A model generated the notes under the pieces. It saw only the letters and a program-made list of their open reading frames with translations, was not told where the DNA came from and did not search any database. Shown here piece after piece: positions 56,230 through 64,000 of a stretch of 64,000 nt of DNA. Source of the stretch: Aselliscus stoliczkanus (taxonomy: Eukaryota > Chordata > Mammalia > Chiroptera > Hipposideridae); NCBI GenBank assembly GCA_033961575.1, contig CM066737.1:61462771-61526770 (forward strand), written 5' to 3'. Made by a program: the position numbers and the translations under genes. How positions within the stretch are numbered: the first letter of the stretch is position 1; each line of letters opens with the position of its first letter.

Positions 56230-56812
56230 CGCACATGTGAAAGTACTGAATTATGAGTGATAGAAATGAACAGCAACAATGATTTTAGACCTTCAGAAAG
56301 TTTAAATGGTAGGATATAAGACAGAGATTATAAAATAGGTTTAATATTTTTAAACCAATAAAAAAAGAACTGAAAGTAAAATGATCATAATTAAAGTATT
56401 CTATGTCCTTGCGGTGTTTGGGAGATGGGTAAATACATTTATAATTTTACATTTTGACAGCATGATAAAACATTCTAGAGTGGCCATATTCCTCCAAGAT
56501 CTTCCCTCTAACAATTAAAATTACTCTGGACATAACACAACAAACAAGCATAGGAAATCCATAAGAGATAAAAAGAAGACAGGCTGCCTTAGAACCTCGG
56601 AACATGAGGAAGGACATGGCAGTGAGTTCACTGGGTTTCCTCCTTATCTCCCGTATATCTCAGAAAGAATGCTACAGAAACCCTGAACCCAGAAATGCCA
56701 ACAAGCACAAAAAAAGAAAAGCTTCAAGGAAAACCTACTCCCCCTAATCAAAGGACTGGGAAGTGATGAGCTAACAATAGAAAAACATTGTGGCTATACC
56801 TACCTGTAAAAG
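55165..56812. other. Unassigned, with (AC)n at 56188-56226
   Basis: About 1.6 kb with no recognised gene. 56500-56790 may be repeat-derived. Confidence 0.4.
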
Positions 56813-56952
56813 GCTGCTCCAGCTGCCATAACAAAATAATCAAAGATTTAGTAGCTTAAACAACAGAAATTTATTTTCTCACAGTCTGGAGGTTACAATT
56901 CCAAGATCACAGGTCAGGATTGGTTTCTGTGAGCATTCTCCTCTTTCATCTG

Positions 56953-57644
56953 CCTCCTCCTCCTCCTCCTCTTCCTCCTTCTTCTTCTTTTAAATCAAAA
57001 TTTATTGGGGTGACAATTGTTAGTAAAATTACATAGGTTTCAGGTGTACAATTCTGTAATACATCATCTATATATCACATTGTGTGTTCACCACCCAGAG
57101 TCAGTTCTCCTTCCATGATCCTTTTCACCCTCATCTACCATCTCCCTCCCCCTTACCCTCTGGTAACCACTAAACTGTTCTCTATATCTATGAGTTGTTT
57201 TTTTAAATTTATTTATTTTTTTATGTCTATGAGTTTTTGTTTCTTCATTTGTGTTTCTTGTTCATTTGTTGTTTTCTGTTCGATATACCACGTATCAGTG
57301 AAATCATATGGTTCTCGACTTCTTCTGTCTGACTTATTAGGCTTAGCATTATAATCTCAAGATCCATTATGTTGTCACAAATGGCACTATTTCATCTTTT
57401 CTTGTGGCAGAAGAGTATTCTATTGTGTATATATACCACAACTTCTTTATCCAATCATCTATTGAAGTACACTTTGGTTATTTCCATGCCTTTGCCACTG
57501 TAAATAAAGCTGCAATGAATATAGGAGCACATATATCTTTATGGATAAATGTTTTCAGATTTTTTGGGTAGATACCCAAGAGAGGGGTTGCTGGGTCATA
57601 CGGTAATTCTATTTTTAATTTTTTGAGGATTCTCCACACTGCCT
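56953..57644 (-). mobile_element. L1 3' end, antisense, nested
   Basis: A CTC/CTT-rich tract (56953-56993) leads into 'aatttattggggtgacaatt', 'aggtttcaggtgtacaattc' and the ORF2 end. The minus-strand frame near 57640-57490 contains 'IELPYDPATPLLGIYPKN' and 'DICAPIFIAALFTVAKAW', typical of the L1 ORF2 C-terminus. Confidence 0.85.
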
Positions 57645-57660
57645 TCTCTTCTTGGCTTAT
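57478..57660 (-). pseudogene. L1 ORF2 C-terminal segment
   Basis: Open for about 60 codons with the conserved 'ELPYDPATPLLGIYPKN' and 'FIAALFTVAKAWK' motifs. The enzymatic core is absent because the element is 5'-truncated. The upstream part of this frame lies in flanking repeat. Confidence 0.85.
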
Positions 57661-57909
57661 AGACAGATGCTTTCTGGCTATGTCTTTACATGACCTTTCC
57701 AATGTGCAGCAGAGAGAGAAAATGATCTCTGTTCTCTCTTCCTCTTTTTATAAGGACACCAGTCCTATCAGATTAGGGCCTCACACTTAGAACTTCATTT
57801 AACCTTACTTATCTCCTTAAAGGCCCTATTTCCAAATACAGTCACATTAGGGATTAAAGCTTCAACATATGGATTTGGAAGGTGGGGACACAATTCCATT
57901 TATAACACT

Positions 57910-58830
57910 ACCCTACTCTAGTCAAACACCAATAGAAACCACTCCCCCATCCCCTATCCCTACTGTAGTTACAGCAGGGCCAAGTGAAAGAGTGATCTTC
58001 ATCTGATCCTCTAGCCCTGTTAAAGCAGACAGCATGCTCAGATTCCCCTGCTGGGTAGTGTTGGTGGTGCCGCTCAAAGAGCTAATCTTCCCTAGCATGC
58101 TAATGGAAACAGGTGGGCTCCACTTCCGATAACAGGAGGTAGTTGCAGGCCAAACAGAGAAGTAATCTTCTATTCCCTCTTGGAAACGAGACAGTACTCC
58201 CAATCTCCCCTAAGATAGTGTTCATGTGCTCTAATGGTGAGCTGTGCCTCCACTGCTATCCAGAAGCCATAAGACTGAAAACAATGGTTCAAGTCAGTGC
58301 TAGTAAGCACTCTCCATTCCCCGCCATAGCAGAAGCCAGTGAGGTTCATTGAGGCCCTGAACTGCTATACCCACCAAGAGGCAATAAGACAGAAGAAAGT
58401 GATATAAAGCAGGGATAGTTGACATGCCACCTTCTTCCCAGTTTTCACTGGGGCCCAATGAGAAGATGAGCTTCCATTTCAACCCAGCAGCAAAAAGATG
58501 ATACAATGATAGGAGATTGAGTTGGTGGTATTCTGCTCTCCCCTTGCCCTTGTGTCAGGGGGACTCTATGGGGAGTTAAGTCTCCAGCCAATATGGTATC
58601 AAGTCATTTGAGGTTATGAGGGCTGCAGCTTGTTTGTGCTCCTCTTTCCCCCACTCCTCTCCCCTGGTATTATTGGGCTCTCGTGGATAGATGAGCTTGT
58701 GCTGCCTACCCTGCAGCAACAAAATGTGTGAGTCAACCATCTAGTTTCACACTCACTGATGTCAGTGTGGTCCAGCAGGGAATTGATCTTATATATCCAC
58801 TTGGAAGCAATATATTGTAACAACAAAGAA
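57910..58830 (+). mobile_element. Old L1 5'UTR-like region with diverged monomers
   Basis: Recurring ~100-bp units contain an 'aatgagaagatgagcttcca' or 'agagaagtaatcttctattc'-like core and a 'cagaagccataagac' or 'agaggcaataagac'-like segment (about 58035, 58150, 58240, 58350, 58450, 58560). This looks like decayed L1 5'UTR repeats preceding ORF2 sequence at 58960. Confidence 0.5.
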
Positions 58831-59137
58831 AATGATACAAGGTTATATATTTAAGGAAACTATAAATAAGCCAAGATAGAATCCTAAGACAAATGTTGAA
58901 ATAACCCAAAGGAAGGTAAGAAAAAAGAAACAGAGTAGTCAAACATGAAACAAACAATAAAATATCAGTTAGGCCAGATCATATCAATAATTGCCTTAAA
59001 TATAAATGGCCCAAATATATCCAGCAAAAGACAGAGGTTGGAAAAGTGGATTAAAAACACAATGCAACAATATGATGACTATGAAACTCACTTCAAATAT
59101 GATATTGTTAGGTTGAAATTAAAAGGATGGAAAAAGA

Positions 59138-59386
59138 GAAGCTGTGTTGTATAATATTGTATGCCAACTGTAACTGAATATATAGATAGTAACAGGATGT
59201 GGAGTATACTGTGGAAGGGAGTCAAAGGAATTGTCATAGATATGTATGGTATGGGGGGGGAGTGGGGAGGCGAACTGGGGGAGGGAGGTTTTCACTTTGA
59301 GGGGTAAAAAGTATAACTATTGCACTGTGTTGTACACCTGAAACTAATTTTTTTTAAAAATGTTTATTTCACAATAAAAGCATTTA
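59138..59386 (+). mobile_element. 5'-truncated young L1 tail, copy D
   Basis: The last ~250 bp of the same L1 lineage: 'gttgtataatattgtatgcc' to 'atttcacaataaaag'. The target duplication AAAAGGATGG(G)AAAAAGA occurs at 59121-59137 and about 59386-59404. It is too short to show whether the parent was full length or the deleted form. Confidence 0.9.
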
Positions 59387-61316
59387 AAAAAAGGATGGGA
59401 AAAGATATACCATGTAAAATTAATCAAAAGAAATCAGGAATGCCTATATTATGTTTGATGAAGTAGACTTCAAAACAAAAAAAAATCATTAGAGAAAAGA
59501 AGGATGAAGTAGACTTCAAAACAAAAAAACCACTACAGAACAAAACGAATGAATTCATCAGGAAACATGACATTACACCAAACAACAGAGCCACAAAACA
59601 CATAAAACAAAAACTGATAACACTGAAAGGAAAAAATGACACATCTACAATTACAGTTGGGTACTTCAACACCCTCACTGATAAAAGTATCAGACATAAA
59701 ATTAGCAAGCATATAGAAGAATTGAAAAATATAACCAATGAATAGGATTTAATTGAAATATGTAGAACACTGCACCCAGCAACAATAGAACAGACAATTT
59801 TACAAGCACCCACGTAACATTCCTGAAGATAAACAGGAATCTGTTATATCTTGGGACATAAGACAAACCTCAAAAAATATAAAAGAACTAAGATCATACA
59901 GATTGTGTTCTCTGACCAACTGGAACCAAACTAGAAATCAGTAACAGAAAGACAACAGGAAAATCTCTAAAAATTTGGAAATTAAACATCACATTTCTAA
60001 ATAAGTCAAAGGTCAAGAAGGATATTTCAAAGAAAATTGAAAAACCAGAGAGCAGAATGGAAATGAAAATGCAATATATCAAAATATGTGAAATGACACA
60101 TAAGCAGCACTAAGAGGTACATTTATAGCACTAAATGCTGATGTTACAAAAGAAGAAATGTCTCAAATCAATAATCTAAATTCCTACCTCAAGAACCTAG
60201 AAAAAATTGCAAAATAAAACCCAAGCAAGCCAAAGGAAGAAAATAAAAAGCAGAAATCAATGACACTGGGGGGATAAAGAAAATAACAGAGATAATTAAT
60301 GAAACCAAAAGCGAATTCTTAAATTTTTTGTTGCTTAATTGATAAATCGTTAGCAAGACTGATTAAGATAAAAAGAGAGAAGGCACAAATCACCAATATG
60401 ATAAATAAAACAGGATATAACTACAGATCGTACATTACTTAAAAGGATTATTATCCTTTTAGCTCATAAATTTGACAACTTAGCAGAAATGCAATTCTTT
60501 GAAAACTACCGAAACTCAACTAAGATCAAATGGACAATCCAAATAGTCATATAATTATTAAATAATTTCAATGTGCAATTAAAAATCTCCAGAGAGGTTT
60601 TCATATCTCTGGCATTTCATGAATTAAACATTTAATAAAAATATATTTCTTCAACTTAATAAAACCATTTTACTCTCAAACAGCTCCTTGTGTTAACTTT
60701 TCTCTTTATAATCAACAATATAAATGCCCATGAGGTAGGCTAGAAAGGCAAAGAGGTCAAAAGTAACATTCTTTAGAATGAGTGAATAAGAAAAGTACAT
60801 TTTTGTTAATAATATTTTGGGGAAAAAATCTCAAGAAAAAAGAAATCTCCAGGTACCATTGGTTTTACTAGAGAATTTTACCTAAAATTTAAAGAGCAAT
60901 TAACACCAATTTTGCATAATCGGTTCCATAAAATTGAAGAAGCAAGACCCTCCTCCAATTCATTTTTATGAGGCTACAAAATTACTCAGAATCTAAAGCC
61001 AAACACAGTATACACACATGCACACACACAGACTCAAATTCTGTAAACTAATATCTCTCATGAGCAGAGATGAAAAATCCTCAATAAAATTTTAAAGATT
61101 GAATCCAGCAATATATAAAAAGAATTATACACCATGACAAATTGGGGCTTATTCCAGATATGCAAGGTTGGTTTAGGATTTGAAAAATCTATGTAATTCA
61201 CCATAACAACAGGCTGATGATGGAAAATCATCTGATAATATCAACTGATATATAAAAAGCATTCGACAAAATCCAACCCTAAAAACTTCCAGAAAACTAA
61301 GAACAAAGGGGGAGTT

Positions 61317-61746
61317 TCTTTTTTTTTAAAAAAGGTTTTATTGGGGAATTAGAGGAGGGGAACAGCCTTGGTAAATCGGGAAAGGGGAACAGACAAATTG
61401 CTGTCATTTTCTTCTTCAGTCTATTAGTTGTGGAGGACATCGCTTCACTGGCCCATGTTGGTATTATCATTGCACTCTTCCTGGGTGAGGCAGTCACTTG
61501 CCAGCCATTGGATGGTTGCTCACTGTGGTTTATGGCAGCTGATGCCAGCTGCTAGCCACTCACAGTAGCCCACTGCAGCCTACACCGTCGCTGGTGACTC
61601 AAGGCAGGTCGAGCTGTTGTTCACCACTTTAGCAGTAGAGGGCGCAGCGTCACTGGCTCTCATATGGGATCCCATTCCCGAGCCCTGCTGTTCAGAGCTG
61701 GCGATCCCAAGCCAATTCTTAACCAGCACACCACTTGGCTGGCCCC
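61317..61746 (-). mobile_element. Composite (long) SINE, antisense, insert-bearing subtype
   Basis: Starts 'aaaaaaggttttattgggga' and ends 'ccacttggctggccc'. The target duplication AAAGGGG(G)AGTTTCTT flanks it. It carries an extra 'ccctgctgttcagagctgg' (61685-61703) also present, complemented, in the copy at 62624. Confidence 0.9.
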
Positions 61747-61905
61747 AAAGGGGAAGTTTCTTAATTTGATAAACAGCCTCTACAAAAAACAAAACAAAAA
61801 ACAAACAAAAAACTACAGCTAGCATCACACTTAATGGTGAAAGATTAAAAGCTTTCCCTTAAAAATTTGAGATTTTTTTTATCTCCTTAACTCGAAAAAA
61901 AGCTA

Positions 61906-62612
61906 AAGCTATTCCATCTATTGAACTTCACAAATTGTTGAATATATATTCAACATTTCTAGACTTCTGATTATTGGCTCTTTATGATAGCCACAAAATG
62001 CTTTCAAATATGCAACGACTTGTGATATATATTCTCTAAGTAGTCTTCTTGAAAAGTAACTTATGCTATTCTATTATTTATGAAGAAAAGAAACAATAAA
62101 TCTTGATAACAAGAAGTTATCAAGATAACTCGGGACTGATAATGAACATTGAAAGAAATAATGCAGATTTGTCTAAACGAATATAGATTTTTATATAAGG
62201 TAAATATTGATTGGTATTAAAATGAATATTACATTTTAAATATTTTTGGAAGGCATAAAAAGAAAAAAAGTCTAAGAAAATGGATTTGCACAACACATAA
62301 AAAAGCCAGATAGTATATTGCTTTCAAATGAATTTTGTCTGAGGCTCCAGCATCAAATATTTCTGGTGTATTACCTTCTACTTCACTTCTTGCTATTTTT
62401 AGAGGACTTTTAAAGTAAGTTTTATTGGACTAGATCCCTAGCTCAAAAATATCAACATTACAGGAGTTATTCATTTTTATAATTTTATTTTTCTTTGTAT
62501 TTTGAAGCCATTCCATCCAAAAGTGTTGTATTTGAAAAACAAATTCTATTGGAGGTCACTTCTCAAAAATCAGTTAGCATGTTAATATACAGATAGAACT
62601 ATAGCATAGATA
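61906..62612. other. No recognised feature
   Basis: Unassigned AT-rich DNA. The direct repeat 'cttgataacaagaagttatcaag' region near 62102-62126 is a short palindrome. Confidence 0.4.
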
Positions 62613-62623
62613 TGCTACATTGA

Positions 62624-63100
62624 GAGCTGGGCAGAGTGGTGTGTTGGTTAGGAGCAGGCTTGGGACACCAGCTCTGAACAGCAGGGCCCCAGTTGGGATC
62701 CCACATATGAGGGCCAATGACACTGCCCTCTGCAGCTAAGATGGTGAACAACAGCTCAACCTGGAGCTGGGCTGCTGTTAGTCACCGGCAACAGTGTAGA
62801 TTGCAGCGCCTGCTGCAGTGGGCTGCCATAAGCTACAGTGAGTGGCCGGCAGCCAGCGTGAGTGGCCAGCAGGTGGCGTGAGCTGCCGTGAGCTGCTGTG
62901 AGTGGCCATCCAGAGGCTGGTGACCTATCTGCCTCACCAGGAAGAGCGCATGATATTACCAACATGGGCCAGTGAAGCAATGTCCTCCACAACTAGACTG
63001 AAGAACAAAAGGACAGCAACTTGTCTGTTCCCTTTCCCCAATTATACAACGCTGTTTCCCTCCCCCAATTGCCCAATAAAATCTTAAAAAAAAAAAAAGA
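62624..63100 (+). mobile_element. Composite (long) SINE, insert-bearing subtype
   Basis: It starts GAGCTGGGCAGAGTGGTGTG and ends CCCAATAAAATCTTAAAAAA. It contains 'ccagctctgaacagcagggc' (62669-62688). The target duplication TGCTACATTGA lies at 62613-62623 and 63103-63113. Confidence 0.93.
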
Positions 63101-63113
63101 ACTGCTACATTGA

Positions 63114-63733
63114 TGGAAATTGGGATATTGGAATGGCAAAAGAAAATAGGGCTCTGACATAAGAGGTGAAAAAATCACCCAAGGCAAATTTCATATTTGT
63201 GTGCAAGGCCTAAATCATACTACTGAAAAATGCATTAAAAATATAGCCCTACAATGATATGTGGATGCTACATGAAATTTTTAGTGGAAATCAGAGGAAA
63301 TTCACATAACAGCACCAATGGATATGATTCAATATATCCTAAATATGATCTGAGTGATCTAAGGACAAAAAGCATATTCTTCATAGGTGGCCATGAAAAT
63401 AACTGTCTTTCTTGCCCTTCTTTTGGCTCTTTCCTATATGCATATTCTGAATCTTGAAGTGAAGGGAAAATAAAGGGATTGCACTGATTTAGTTGCCATA
63501 ATTGTCATGTCTACAAATGACATGAGGGCAAACCCTTAAAAATTACCTAGAAAATAGATGTAACTTGTGTTTTTAAAATTCATACACTTGAGTCATACTC
63601 TTTTGTTCAGTTATGTCTGATTGACTATTGGGACACTGAAATTAAACAAAACGTGTGGCAATTTTCAAAATACAATATCTAAGGTAACTTAAATAATACT
63701 GCCTCACTGTAAAGCACTCAACATTTATTCAAT

Positions 63734-63781
<48 letters not shown>

Positions 63782-64000
63782 GCAATTTACTATGTACGTG
63801 GTGTTTGATCAGCACTTGGGGATATGACAGTGAAAAAGAGATAAGTGGCACTGGCCTTTCTGCAACTATTAATATTATTGCGGGAAAGACAGTTAAAATT
63901 ACTTCCAAAATTAACTCTTTAATTACAGTTTTGGCCAATAGTTTGGAGGTGTTTAGAGGGTGCACAACAGGGACATCTACCCTAGGCTGGGATCTAAAAA
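63114..64000. other. Mostly unassigned, with (TA)n at 63737-63779
   Basis: No gene. 63700-63870 resembles the ancient 'tactatgtgccaggca...gggatac' repeat ('atttactatgtacgtggtgt', 'gcacttggggatatgacagt') split by the TA tract. Confidence 0.45.

Larger units (their letters stand above)
56813..57906 (+). mobile_element. Ancient placental repeat split by an antisense L1
   Basis: Left part 56813-56950: 'ctgccataacaaaataatca', 'aaacaacagaaatttatttt', 'cacagtctggaggttacaat'. Right part 57645-57906: 'ataaggacaccagtcctatc', 'aaatacagtcacattaggga'. This arrangement is common in placental genomes; I do not assign the family. Confidence 0.65.
58831..61905 (+). mobile_element. Old L1 ORF2, interrupted twice
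   Basis: The endonuclease opening is readable near 58975-59060 ('SIIALNINGPN', 'KDRGWKSGLKTQ'-like). Scattered endonuclease and reverse-transcriptase pieces follow to about 61905 ('ttacagttgggtacttcaac', 'gaaaatctctaaaaatttgg', 'aagcgaattcttaaattttt', 'acaaattggggcttattcca', 'acttaatggtgaaagattaa'). It carries copy D (59138-59386) and an antisense composite SINE (61317-61746). Stops abound. Confidence 0.75.

Noticed and set aside
57082..57354. 90-codon plus-strand frame
   Set aside because: Antisense of an L1 3'UTR and ORF2 end (56990-57644).

Overview
This window looks like a gene-poor, AT-rich stretch of a placental mammal's nuclear genome, most probably intergenic or deep-intronic. I found no protein-coding exon, tRNA or rRNA gene that I can support. 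Open frames of 60-225 codons are either LINE-1 (L1) or DNA-transposon remnants, or chance frames in repeats and low-complexity DNA. The organism is probably a bat, perhaps of the horseshoe/leaf-nosed group (Rhinolophoidea). That guess rests on abundant young tRNA-derived SINEs that begin GGGCCGGCCGAGTGGCGCGG, on dimeric or composite SINEs with a CCCCAATAAAATCTTT tail, and on mariner and hAT DNA transposons beside a recent L1 lineage. The species call is recollection-based inference, not proven.

Layout. 1-5510 is an old L1 (5'UTR and ORF1) split by copy A of a 3.4-kb internally deleted L1. 5530-9080 is ancient L1 ORF2/3'UTR debris with SINEs. 9100-12610 holds an L2 end, a near-complete MIR, an (AAGG)n array and an old L1 5' half. 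13080-13652 is an internally deleted mariner. 13930-14871 is an antisense hAT transposase relic. 16740-18495 has an L2 end and an old L1 3' end. 18920-20839 is hAT-rich, with two adjacent SINEs. 22070-24000 is mostly unassigned. 24080-29330 is another old L1, split by copy B of the deleted L1, which has a 17-bp target-site duplication. 30500-31400 and 36970-37660 are antisense L1 3' ends. 32090-35370 is a three-level nest (L2, full-length hAT, SINE). 38070-39200 has a mariner MITE with a SINE inside it, followed by a composite SINE. 40914-46395 contains three related solo LTRs and antisense L1. 46600-53530 has composite SINEs and a third, 5'-truncated copy (C) of the rearranged L1 tail. 53975-56810 has MIR, microsatellites and a second mariner. 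56813-61900 is a repeat split by antisense L1, then a long old L1 carrying a fourth young L1 tail (D). 62600-64000 ends with a composite SINE and low-complexity DNA.

The most interesting signal is the pair of 3.4-kb L1 derivatives (1232-4655 and 24976-28350). Both keep a monomer-bearing 5'UTR and ORF1. Both have the same deletions in the ORF2 endonuclease region, the same junction from endonuclease to 3'UTR, and the same duplicated 3'UTR module. This is the architecture of a mobilised, ORF1-only 'half-L1', and a third truncated copy (50672-51322) carries part of the same junction. It fits a non-autonomous L1 lineage that relied on reverse transcriptase supplied by full-length L1s. The window's three SINE types show the same kind of dependency.
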